From contig JAOAHH010000162.1 of the NCBI GenBank assembly GCA_026415325.1, positions 1 through 37,831 of the forward strand: a DNA stretch of 37,831 nt, read 5' to 3'. The notes under the pieces are model-generated. The model was not told where the DNA came from. It saw only the letters and a list, made by a program, of their open reading frames with translations, and did not search any database. Each line of letters opens with the position of its first letter. Position 1 is the first letter of the stretch. Below are positions 1 through 7,443 of this stretch, one piece after another. The position numbers and the translations under genes were made by a program. This DNA comes from Thermodesulfobacteriota bacterium (lineage in GTDB: Bacteria > Desulfobacterota > WTBG01 > CAIYCZ01 > CAIRTM01).

Positions 1-1373
1 GACATATTCTCATTCTCGGTGCAGGTCCCTGTGGCCTTGGCGCTGCATGGCGGCTGCAGGAGCTTGGCTTTGAAAACTTTGAGGTGTTTGAGAAGGAAAA
101 TTATGTCGGCGGGCTATCAGCAAGTTTTCAGGATGAGCACGGCTTCACCTGGGATATCGGCGGCCATGTGCATTTTTCGCATTTTGATTACTTCGACCGC
201 CTGATGCAAGCCCTCATCCCACCTGATGGATGGGTGCCCCATGAGCGGGAAAGCTGGATCTGGATGATGGGTCGGTTCATCCCGTATCCCCTCCAATACA
301 ATATCGGCAGATTGCCGAAACCCGTCATGCTGGAGTGTCTTGCAGGACTTTTAAGTTGTAATCACGGCAGCTTCGACATTCACAGGGCAACCTTCCGTGA
401 CTGGATTCTCAACTCCTTTGGTGAAGGGATTGCGAAATACTTTATGATCCCGTACAACAAAAAAGTATGGGCATATCCTCCCGAAGAACTTGATGCCCAC
501 TGGATCGGTGAGCGCGTGGCAGTCCCCGACGTACAACGAATACTTAAAAACATCGTTTTAGAACGCGACGACTGCTCATGGGGGCCAAACAACACCTTCA
601 GTTTTCCTCTCCGCGGGGGTACTGGTTCGATATGGAACGAACTTGCTCGACGCCTGCCTAAGGAAAAGCTCCATCTGCAGGCAGAACTTGTTGCATGGGA
701 TTCTGATAAAAAGATGGTGCGCTTTGGAAACGGTGATGAACGATCCTATGATTACTTGATTTCGACTATCCCCCTTAATGAATTGCTTGCCCGTGATACA
801 GCACGCTCGTGGAATTGTGTTGACCGTTTTCTCTTTTCAGCATCACATATCGTCGGCATCGGCATAAAAGGGCTGCCGCCAGACAAGCTGAGAACAAAAT
901 GCTGGATGTATTTTCCCGAAGACGATAATCCGTTTTACCGCGTTACGGTGTTTTCAAACTACTCTCCGGGCAATGTCCCTGATGGTGAGTACTGGTCGCT
1001 TATGGGTGAAATATCGGAATCACCCAAAAAGCCGGTTGATCCGAAAAGCGTAATCCCTTCGGCCATAGACGGATTTATAAAAACGCACCTCATTGACGAT
1101 CCTGCAGCGATTGTCTCAATCTGGACGCATCGTGCTGCATACGCTTATCCAACACCATTTCTGGGCCGAGACAAACTTGTTGATGCGGTGCTGCATGAAC
1201 TCCTGCATCTTGGGGTTTATTCCCGCGGTAGATTCGGCGCATGGAAATACGAGGTTAGCAATCAAGACCATGTCCTGATGCAAGGCGTAGAAGCGGTTGA
1301 GAACATTTTGTTCGGCACACCTGAAATCACCTTGCGCTACCCTTCACTCGTCAACAGTCAACGGGTCAGATAA
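1..1373 (+). CDS. FAD-dependent UDP-galactopyranose mutase / amine-oxidase-like protein (5' truncated)
   Basis: The reading frame is open from base 3, so the gene starts before the window; the first in-frame ATG (84) lies inside the domain. The visible N-terminus carries a beta strand followed by GAGPCGLGAAWRL, the GxGxxG dinucleotide-binding loop of FAD enzymes, and then FEKENYVGGLSASF, which resembles the second conserved FAD segment of UDP-galactopyranose mutase and protoporphyrinogen/amine oxidase families. Mid-protein PYNKKVWAYPPEEL and FPLRGGTGSIWNELARRL are typical of the mutase-like oxidoreductases found in surface polysaccharide loci. A glycosyltransferase follows after 2 nt, so a role in activated-sugar or glycan modification is inferred. 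The exact substrate cannot be told; true mutases and NAD(P)-binding 'protoporphyrinogen oxidase' paralogues look alike at this level. Confidence 0.85.
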   Translation, partial: HILILGAGPCGLGAAWRLQELGFENFEVFEKENYVGGLSASFQDEHGFTWDIGGHVHFSHFDYFDRLMQALIPPDGWVPHERESWIWMMGRFIPYPLQYNIGRLPKPVMLECLAGLLSCNHGSFDIHRATFRDWILNSFGEGIAKYFMIPYNKKVWAYPPEELDAHWIGERVAVPDVQRILKNIVLERDDCSWGPNNTFSFPLRGGTGSIWNELARRLPKEKLHLQAELVAWDSDKKMVRFGNGDERSYDYLISTIPLNELLARDTARSWNCVDRFLFSASHIVGIGIKGLPPDKLRTKCWMYFPEDDNPFYRVTVFSNYSPGNVPDGEYWSLMGEISESPKKPVDPKSVIPSAIDGFIKTHLIDDPAAIVSIWTHRAAYAYPTPFLGRDKLVDAVLHELLHLGVYSRGRFGAWKYEVSNQDHVLMQGVEAVENILFGTPEITLRYPSLVNSQRVR

Positions 1374-1375
1374 CC

Positions 1376-2098
1376 GTGAAACATGATCTTGCCGTAGTCA
1401 TGCCAGTATACAATGAGGAAGCCTGCATTGCCACGGTTGTGCGGGACTGGATAATGCAGCTCTCTTCGATGGAGATGTCCTTCACTATAATTGTCCTTAA
1501 CGACGGTTCGAAGGACAATACTCAGGAGGTGCTTGCCGCCTGTGCAACAGATCCTCGGGTACAGGTCATTAACAAACCCAACTCAGGACACGGTCCGACC
1601 ATCCTTCAAGGCTACCGAATGGCGGTCAAACAGGCTCAATGGGTTTTTCAGGTTGACAGCGACAATGAAATTGCAGCCGCTAATTTCCCGATGCTCTGGG
1701 AGGAACACAACAGTTACGATATGCTTATCGGCGTGCGCGATGGGAGGCAGCAACCGCTGCCGAGAAAGGTTATCAGCATGATTTCACGGCTTATCGTACG
1801 GCTGTTCTATGGTACCGGGGTTACGGATGTCAACTGTCCGTTCAGACTCATGCGGGCATCTGTACTCGAAAAAATGCTGATGTATATACCGGATAACACT
1901 TTTGCACCCAATGTTGCAATTTCGGGGATGTTTGCTCTGAGCAGACGTCCTGTCGCCAACGTCCCGGTTCCGCATGCCGGCCGCACAACCGGAGAGGTCT
2001 CGATAAAAAAATGGAAACTCTTCAAAGCAGCTCTCAAATCCTGTATTCAGACCCTGCGCATCCGTCTGCGACTAAAAAAAAGAGAACTCACCCTCTAA
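1376..2098 (+). CDS. Glycosyltransferase family 2 (DPM1-like)
   Basis: A 240-residue protein starting with GTG two bases after the stop of the preceding gene, so translational coupling is likely. The fold is GT-A: LAVVMPVYNEE at the N-terminus, NDGSKDNT binding the nucleotide, and VDSDNE as the metal-binding DxD motif. The length and the TDVNCPFRLMRA segment resemble dolichol-phosphate-mannose-synthase-like enzymes that move a sugar from a nucleotide donor to a polyprenyl lipid or a glycan. There is no C-terminal membrane anchor; the C-terminus is very basic (many Arg/Lys), which would suit contact with the inner membrane surface. Together with the upstream mutase-like gene it looks like the 3' end of an envelope polysaccharide operon. 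Donor and acceptor are unknown. Confidence 0.9.
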   Translation: MKHDLAVVMPVYNEEACIATVVRDWIMQLSSMEMSFTIIVLNDGSKDNTQEVLAACATDPRVQVINKPNSGHGPTILQGYRMAVKQAQWVFQVDSDNEIAAANFPMLWEEHNSYDMLIGVRDGRQQPLPRKVISMISRLIVRLFYGTGVTDVNCPFRLMRASVLEKMLMYIPDNTFAPNVAISGMFALSRRPVANVPVPHAGRTTGEVSIKKWKLFKAALKSCIQTLRIRLRLKKRELTL

Positions 2099-2153
2099 TC
2101 CGAATCCCTTCGCTGGTTTCCTCGAAAATATTCCGTGTTCACCTTCCTGAGGA

Positions 2154-2951
2154 TTATGCAGTTTTTTGTGTGTGCATACTCCAGTAAAACAGCGCGAGCG
2201 CGGTTGCAGTCGCGGCATTGAGCGATTCCACTGGGCCGCGCATGGGGATTGCAATACGGTTTGCATTCAGATCTCGCGGCAGCCCCTGCCCTTCACAACC
2301 CGCAACCAGCAGAAACGAGCGCGGGAAAACAATGTCCTGGAGCGGCGTTCCCTGCATATCAAGAGCAAAAACCGGCACGTTGTGCCGCAACAGGTGCTGC
2401 CCGAGTGTCACAAGCCCAGGGCCTCTGAAAAACTGTGCGCTGAAAACAGCTCCGGAAGATGCCCGTATGCTCTTAGGATGAAACGGATGTGCCGCTTCTT
2501 CAAGGAGCACAATGTGCTCTACCCCAAATGCAACGGCAGACCTCACGACAGTTCCGATATTGACCGGATCCTGGAACGGGAGCACAAGCGTACAACCAAC
2601 CCTATACACCATCATCTCCCATGCAGAAATCTGCGGGACGCGGATCTCAAGCAGAGCGTATTGGGTGTTGAAGATATCGATCTCCCGAAACAGGGCCTTT
2701 TTCAGCACGATTAATCTGCCTTGCCGCGCAAACATCTGGGCTATGTCAGTGTGCTGAAAACCCTCATACACAATAAGGCGCAGACATTGACGGGGAATAC
2801 GGTGCACGGCCTCCGCAACAAGTTTTGCGCCGGCAACAATCGTTGTGCCTTTCTTTTTGATCATGCTCCCTTCTGCCGTGCGCCGAAGGGCTTTAAACGT
2901 ATGGTTATCAGCAGAAGCGATGATCGAAATAAAGCGGGGTTGTGTATCCAT
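2154..2951 (-). CDS. SpoU/TrmH-family RNA 2'-O-methyltransferase
   Basis: A 265-residue SAM-dependent RNA ribose methyltransferase of the SPOUT class with a trefoil knot. All three SpoU motifs are visible: NIGTVVRSAVAFG (motif 1, catalytic Asn and Arg), VAGCEGQGLP (motif 2) and IPMRGPVESLNAATATALAL (motif 3, SAM-binding knot). The first ~100 residues resemble the L30e-like RNA-binding domain of RlmB/TsnR-type enzymes, so rRNA is the more likely target than tRNA. The start lies 6 nt after the stop of the cyclic-nucleotide-binding gene, so the two are probably co-transcribed. No strong SD precedes the ATG. The target nucleotide cannot be read from sequence. Confidence 0.9.
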   Translation of the reverse strand: MDTQPRFISIIASADNHTFKALRRTAEGSMIKKKGTTIVAGAKLVAEAVHRIPRQCLRLIVYEGFQHTDIAQMFARQGRLIVLKKALFREIDIFNTQYALLEIRVPQISAWEMMVYRVGCTLVLPFQDPVNIGTVVRSAVAFGVEHIVLLEEAAHPFHPKSIRASSGAVFSAQFFRGPGLVTLGQHLLRHNVPVFALDMQGTPLQDIVFPRSFLLVAGCEGQGLPRDLNANRIAIPMRGPVESLNAATATALALFYWSMHTQKTA

Positions 2952-2957
2952 AGGGAA

Positions 2958-3467
2958 TCAAAAATTGCGCGGTGAATGAACCGGTGCCATAAAATCGGCA
3001 AGTTGGCTTGAAGTCCTCCGCAAGTGCATGCTCATGAGCCGTGCAAGAGATTTCAGCAGCTTAATACCGAGCGGGGGATGAGTATCAAGCAACGTCTCAA
3101 ACCTGTCGCGTGTCAGCACCAGCAATGTTGCGGCAGTTGTAGCACGCACCGTCGCAGAGCGGGGGAAATTATCGATGACCGACATCTCCCCAATCGAGCG
3201 GCCCCGTGTCAGAGTACTGATGACTGCTTCGGTGTGCTGCTCGGTTTGCTTGATGACCTCAAGAGCACCGTCAACCACAAAACACATGTAATTTCCTCGA
3301 TCTCCTTCATAAAACAGAACGTCGTCTTTTTTTATCTCGATAAAACTCATGTGTCGTGCAACAATCCTCAACTCGCTTGTGCTCAACTCATGAAACAGCG
3401 GAAGACCGATTAAAAACTCAATAATCGTTTCAGTCAACCTGCTCTCTGTCCGTTTATCGTCCACCAT
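2958..3467 (-). CDS. Stand-alone cyclic-nucleotide-binding domain protein
   Basis: A 169-residue protein made almost wholly of one CAP_ED (cNMP-binding) beta roll. The phosphate-binding cassette is visible as GRSIGEMSVIDNFPRSAT, with the Glu and Arg expected to contact the ribose and cyclic phosphate. There is no helix-turn-helix after the domain, so it is not a classical CRP/FNR DNA-binding regulator; the tail is a short helix with basic residues. The frame stays open upstream to 3953, but that extension is antisense to the convincing epimerase gene, so I use ATG at 3467; ATG at 3524 is an alternative and neither has a clear SD. It sits directly before a TrmH-type methyltransferase. It probably senses cAMP, c-di-AMP/GMP or a similar ligand and acts through a partner; that is inference. 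Confidence 0.85.
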   Translation of the reverse strand: MVDDKRTESRLTETIIEFLIGLPLFHELSTSELRIVARHMSFIEIKKDDVLFYEGDRGNYMCFVVDGALEVIKQTEQHTEAVISTLTRGRSIGEMSVIDNFPRSATVRATTAATLLVLTRDRFETLLDTHPPLGIKLLKSLARLMSMHLRRTSSQLADFMAPVHSPRNF

Positions 3468-3560
3468 ATACGGTATCGAAAAATGTATCGTTTTCAACGA
3501 ACGCTGATTCTGTTTTCGGTGCATTGTGCGTGCGACTTTAATACCGCAGCTGCGCCGATC

Positions 3561-3589
3561 TTGCCCGTTCACGCCCGACATGCTACAAA
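3561..3589 (+). promoter_or_regulatory. Candidate sigma70 promoter of the epimerase gene
   Basis: TTGCCC at 3561-3566 and TACAAA at 3584-3589 are separated by 17 bp, each matching four of six consensus bases. The site lies 34 nt ahead of the SD-led ATG at 3624, in the only spacer between two divergent genes. Confidence 0.4.
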
Positions 3590-3623
3590 AAAGAAACACC
3601 ATCGTCGGCAGGAGGCAAGCATT

Positions 3624-4067
3624 ATGAAAATATCTGAACTGATTACCGGACTTCGGCACATTGGCATTGTGGTTGAGAACATACATGTGGCCGTTCAGAT
3701 GTATACAAAAATATTTGACATCGATGACACTACAATCCAATATGTACCCCCGATTGAGGAGCCTGCACCTGATACCCGCTTTGCGTTTGTTCCGATCGGC
3801 AATACCGAACTCGAGCTTATTGAGCCGATTTCTGAATGGTTCAAACAATTTCTCGGCAATCCGAGACCCGGAATCAATCACATCGCATTTACGGTCACGA
3901 ATATTGATGCCGCAGTTGCACTTATGCAGGCAAAAGGCGTCCGCCTCGGCCACGTAACCCGGGACGGTATTCTTGATATGAAGCGCAGCAGGGTTGCCTA
4001 TTTCAACCCCGAGGATACCGGCGGTATCCTAATCGAGTTTGTCCAACCTGGGGAGAAACCTTCATAG
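3624..4067 (+). CDS. mce: Methylmalonyl-CoA epimerase-like VOC protein
   Basis: A 147-residue vicinal-oxygen-chelate (glyoxalase/epimerase fold) protein with two beta-alpha-beta-beta-beta modules. Probable metal ligands are His12 in RHIGIVVEN, a Glu within the ELELIEP segment (62-67), His86 in GINHIAFTV and Glu138 in GILIEFVQP, the pattern of methylmalonyl-CoA epimerases, which interconvert the (2R) and (2S) forms in propionate or succinate metabolism. The start at 3624 is fixed by GGAGG at 3611-3615. The length is typical of the family. No mutase genes are present in this window, so the pathway is not confirmed and another VOC activity (glyoxalase-like) is possible. It is divergent from the cNMP-binding gene. 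Confidence 0.85.
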   Translation: MKISELITGLRHIGIVVENIHVAVQMYTKIFDIDDTTIQYVPPIEEPAPDTRFAFVPIGNTELELIEPISEWFKQFLGNPRPGINHIAFTVTNIDAAVALMQAKGVRLGHVTRDGILDMKRSRVAYFNPEDTGGILIEFVQPGEKPS

Positions 4068-4120
4068 AACAACGTGTGCCCACCGACAGGACTGCAAGCA
4101 TCCGTAATGGCCCGAGCATA

Positions 4121-4149
4121 TTGACATGCGGGAAACACCGCTCTATGAT
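4121..4149 (+). promoter_or_regulatory. Strong sigma70-type promoter for the FmdB-like gene
   Basis: TTGACA at 4121-4126 (perfect -35) and TATGAT at 4144-4149 (five of six) are spaced exactly 17 bp. Transcription would begin near 4156 and leave an approximately 95-nt leader before ATG 4250, unusually long for this window. Confidence 0.7.
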
Positions 4150-4249
4150 ACTGTGTAATAGTCAAAGCACGGTCACCTTAACGGTGCAGCAGCAAGCAGA
4201 AATTCAAGGTATTATCATCGAAGAGAGCATATACGGGTAACGCACTGCG

Positions 4250-4660
4250 ATGCCACTTTACGAATTTTATTGTGAGCCCTGCAATACCATCTTCACCTTT
4301 TACGCACAACGTGCCGGAGTGAAAAAAATCCCTGCCTGTCCGAAGTGTTCAAAAACACTCGAGCGCCGCATGTCCATGTTCTCGGTCTCTCAGAACCTGC
4401 GCGGGCCGGAATCGCTCCCGATGAAACCGTCTCGCGCCGAAGAAGGTATGCGAAAACTAAAGCAGGAGCTTGACCGCCTTAAGGATAAAGATCCCCGGGA
4501 AGCAGAGCGGTTCAAGAAAAAATTTGAGCGATGGGCAGGCGTTACCGTTGATTACGAGGTGCGTCCGCGGTGGCGAACAATCGAAGAGACAACTGAAGAA
4601 CCCGCGCTTTCGCAAAAGGAAGACGAACCGATCCGCGACCCCGCTCTTTATGAGTTTTAG
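4250..4660 (+). CDS. FmdB-family zinc ribbon protein with extended C-terminus
   Basis: A 136-residue protein beginning MPLYEFYCEPCNTIF, the hallmark of the FmdB/CxxC_CXXC_SSSS small zinc ribbon family, followed by CPKCSK to complete the four-Cys zinc site (Cys at about 8, 11, 30, 33). Family members are often 60-110 residues; this one adds a charged, probably coiled-coil region with repeated Lys/Glu heptad-like spacing (RKLKQELDRLKDKDP) and an acidic tail. FmdB was named from formamidase operons as a putative regulator, but its molecular role is not established. It has its own strong promoter, no clear SD, and ends 4 nt from the convergent ferredoxin gene. Confidence 0.85.
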   Translation: MPLYEFYCEPCNTIFTFYAQRAGVKKIPACPKCSKTLERRMSMFSVSQNLRGPESLPMKPSRAEEGMRKLKQELDRLKDKDPREAERFKKKFERWAGVTVDYEVRPRWRTIEETTEEPALSQKEDEPIRDPALYEF

Positions 4661-4664
4661 TGCT

Positions 4665-5243
4665 CTACTCCGATTGGAATTTTAGCACAATCGACGGCTG
4701 CGCTTCAGATGCTAATGAAAATCCGTAAATGTGCTGCACCGTGCCGTATTTGCGACGCAGCTCATCGATCGGGCCCCAATCAAGGGCATACATCGGACAG
4801 GCTAAAACGCAGACAGGCTGCTCACCGGTATCGATCCTGTCAACACAAAAGGTACACTTCTGCATCCGGTCATCGTCTCCTGTTCCAAACTGTGGAATCT
4901 CATAGGGACACGCTTCGCGGCACTTGCCGCATGCCTTGCCGCCCAAACATAGATCCCGGTCGACAAGGACAACCCCATCGCTGTCACGTTTTCTGATAGC
5001 TGAAACCGGGCAGACATCCCTGCATGCAGGCTGACTGCAGTGCATGCAGGAAAGTGATGCGTATGCAAGCCCGACATCAGGATATTTGCCCCATTCATGG
5101 GCGATAACCGAACGCCACTGCACCTTTGTATCACGAATATCATGCCAGTCCCTGCAGGCAATAACGCAGGCATAACATCCGGTACAACGGGTCTGGTCAA
5201 AATAAAAACCGATCTGTCCGGCGTGCATGGTTTTTTTATCCAT
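4665..5243 (-). CDS. DmsB-like four [4Fe-4S] electron-transfer subunit
   Basis: A 192-residue ferredoxin-type subunit of the DMSO-reductase family. Four Cys groups are visible in order: CTGCYACVIAC, CMHCSQPACRDVCP, the group around CGKCREACP, and CTFCVDRI with a later CVLACP, enough for four cubane clusters that wire electrons to the molybdenum or tungsten site. I place the start at ATG 5243, which overlaps the end of the catalytic-subunit gene by 8 nt (ATGGATAA), the usual arrangement for coupled subunits; a GGGAC sequence lies upstream. ATG 5228 and 5252 are alternatives. No DmsC/NrfD-type membrane anchor follows, so the physiological electron donor is unclear. Confidence 0.9.
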   Translation of the reverse strand: MDKKTMHAGQIGFYFDQTRCTGCYACVIACRDWHDIRDTKVQWRSVIAHEWGKYPDVGLAYASLSCMHCSQPACRDVCPVSAIRKRDSDGVVLVDRDLCLGGKACGKCREACPYEIPQFGTGDDDRMQKCTFCVDRIDTGEQPVCVLACPMYALDWGPIDELRRKYGTVQHIYGFSLASEAQPSIVLKFQSE

Positions 5244-7437
5244 CGGTCCCATAGACATAGTGTTTCTCGATCTGCACAAGACAGGAATTACTGCAAAATG
5301 CGCCTGCCGGGGAGCAACGGTCTTCAAGGAGCACATTCACACAACCGCCGCGGTCAACGCCGTCAGGTCCTGGGTCATACCATGCGCCCTGATCGATACT
5401 GACAACACTGGGCATGATCCGCTCGGTCACCTTTGCCGTAATGAGAATTGCCCCCCGATCGTTGAAAACCTTCACCGTATCACCGTGTAAAATGCCCCGG
5501 GGCGCTGCATCGGCAGGGTTGATCCACACCGTATGCGGTTCAAGCTCCCGCAACCACGGCAGATTGTGCATGTTGGAGTGAATGCGTCGCTTGGAATGGG
5601 TACTGATGAGCTGAAGGGGGTATTTTCCCGTACGTGGATCGTGTGGCCCCTCCCACGGCTCAATATACATGGGTATAGGCGGCAGCAACGGATCGTTGCG
5701 ATCGGCGAGTTTCTTGGAATAGATCTCTATCTTTCCCGATGGCGTCGGATACGGGTGCGCTTCAGGATTTTCACGCTGCTCGGCAAAGGCAATGACCGGT
5801 GCGTCAAGCGGTATCTTGTGGACGCCCTCCCTCTTGAGCGTATCATAATCCGGCAGGGGCTTTGTATCGGTGAAGTTCTCAGCCTCCTGCCAGAACATCC
5901 GCAGCCACTGTTCTTCGGTGAAATCGCCGTACCCCTCAATGCCAAGCCGCCGGGCAAGTGCTTGACAGATGGCAAGATCAGATCGTGATTCATACAGGGG
6001 CTCAATCGCCTTATCCATATAAATATAATACGGGCCTCCCTGCCACGGTCTGATAATATCATAACGTTCCAGGTGTGTGTTGATCGGTAATAAAATATCG
6101 GCAAAACGTGCCGTTGGGGTCATGAATTGCTCGTGCACCACGATCGTTTCAGGTATCTGCAGGGCGCGGACCGCTTTTGTCGTATTCATAAACTGATTCA
6201 CACAGTTTGAGTTGGTGATATACACCATCTTGAAATCCGCTGCATACCCGCCTTCTTTCCCCTTGAGTAGTGCATCCCAGATCTTGGTGATATGCAGCGC
6301 CGGCCGCTGCCGGGCGCCGTCAGGAAGATTGCCAGTCAGCTTTCTCGAAATAAGCCCCGTGCCTGCAAGCGGCTGCAAACCTACAGCCGGCAGGCCAAAG
6401 CCCGCAGGTTCACCACCATAAATACCGATGTTGCCGGTCATGGCAGCAAGCGTTGCCGCAGCGCGATGAAACTGTTCGCCAAACGCCGTGCGACCCGGAG
6501 CGCCGAGCGTAAGCAATTTTGCAGGTTTGACGGTTGCATAGTCACGGGCAAGCGCAGCAATAGTCTGTGCCGGAACACCACAGATGTGCTCAGCCCATGC
6601 GGGCGTTTTTGGTATCCCGTCGGTTTCGCCGAGAACATACTTTTGAAACACATCAAAGCCGACCGTATGCCGGTCAAGAAATGCCTGATCATGGAGCTGT
6701 TCGGTGATCATAACATGCGCCATCGCCACCAGCATCGCGGTATCGGTTGCCGGCCGAATAGGAATCCACTGTGCGGCAAAAGTCGCTGCAGAATCAGTAT
6801 AACGCGGATCAACACTGACGATCCGCACGCCGCGCTCGCGCGCCTGAGCAAGATACCAGGCAGTAGTGGTACGCTGCACTGTCTCCGCTGGATTCCACCC
6901 CCACATGATGATAAAGCGCGCGTTGAGGATATCGTCTGAAGTATGCCCTGCGGTCACCGTGCCATAGGTCACCTCAGAAGAAAACAGGCTCCCCCAAAAC
7001 GATGCAGAACCCCATACCGGGGTAAATCCCCCGAGCATACTTAAAAGCCGAAAAACGGAAAGCTGATTGTGCAGAAACGTTCCGGTATTGCCTGAATAGG
7101 CCACATACAGAATCGATTCTGGACCGTAGGTCGTTGCGGTACGCTTCAGTGCATCCGCAACCCGATCGAGTGCTTCGTCCCAAGATATCCGGGTAAAAAC
7201 GCCGTCGCCCCGCGACCCGGTTCGCAGCATCGGGTACCTGAGTCGATCCGGTGCATAGACACGCTGGCGGTATGCCCTCCCCCGGGCACAGGCTCGAAGC
7301 TGCGGTTCTTTTCCCTCATCGGTTGTAATCCGGGTAATCATCCCGTTTGTTACATGCACCTTCAAGACACACCTGCCCCCGCAATCATGCGGGCAGGATG
7401 TGATCACGGTACGCTCTGAACCGTTATGATGAACCAT
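5236..7437 (-). CDS. Molybdopterin oxidoreductase, DMSO reductase family (DmsA-like), no Tat signal
   Basis: A 733-residue catalytic subunit binding a bis-MGD molybdenum or tungsten cofactor. The N-terminal [4Fe-4S] site is CPHDCGGRC with a fourth Cys in RACARGRAY. Cofactor-binding segments include IIMWGWNPAET, VSVDPRYTDSA and, near the C-terminus, DRGGCVNVLLEDRCSP followed by CSNSCLVQIEK, which resembles the end of DmsA-type enzymes. The segment after MLGGFTPVWG, where family members carry the Ser/Cys/Asp metal ligand, reads GSASFWG, so Ser is the probable ligand. There is no twin-arginine leader, unlike respiratory DmsA, so the complex should stay in the cytoplasm. It starts 6 nt after the RNase G stop, without an SD. 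The substrate is not determinable; a reductase, a dehydrogenase or even a hydratase is possible. Confidence 0.9.
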   Translation of the reverse strand: MVHHNGSERTVITSCPHDCGGRCVLKVHVTNGMITRITTDEGKEPQLRACARGRAYRQRVYAPDRLRYPMLRTGSRGDGVFTRISWDEALDRVADALKRTATTYGPESILYVAYSGNTGTFLHNQLSVFRLLSMLGGFTPVWGSASFWGSLFSSEVTYGTVTAGHTSDDILNARFIIMWGWNPAETVQRTTTAWYLAQARERGVRIVSVDPRYTDSAATFAAQWIPIRPATDTAMLVAMAHVMITEQLHDQAFLDRHTVGFDVFQKYVLGETDGIPKTPAWAEHICGVPAQTIAALARDYATVKPAKLLTLGAPGRTAFGEQFHRAAATLAAMTGNIGIYGGEPAGFGLPAVGLQPLAGTGLISRKLTGNLPDGARQRPALHITKIWDALLKGKEGGYAADFKMVYITNSNCVNQFMNTTKAVRALQIPETIVVHEQFMTPTARFADILLPINTHLERYDIIRPWQGGPYYIYMDKAIEPLYESRSDLAICQALARRLGIEGYGDFTEEQWLRMFWQEAENFTDTKPLPDYDTLKREGVHKIPLDAPVIAFAEQRENPEAHPYPTPSGKIEIYSKKLADRNDPLLPPIPMYIEPWEGPHDPRTGKYPLQLISTHSKRRIHSNMHNLPWLRELEPHTVWINPADAAPRGILHGDTVKVFNDRGAILITAKVTERIMPSVVSIDQGAWYDPGPDGVDRGGCVNVLLEDRCSPAGAFCSNSCLVQIEKHYVYGTDG

Positions 7438-7443
7438 AAATAA

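Noticed and set aside
3468-3953. N-terminal extension of the cNMP-binding gene to 331 residues.
   Set aside because: The extension runs antisense across the epimerase gene, which has a good SD and conserved residues; the cNMP domain is complete without it.
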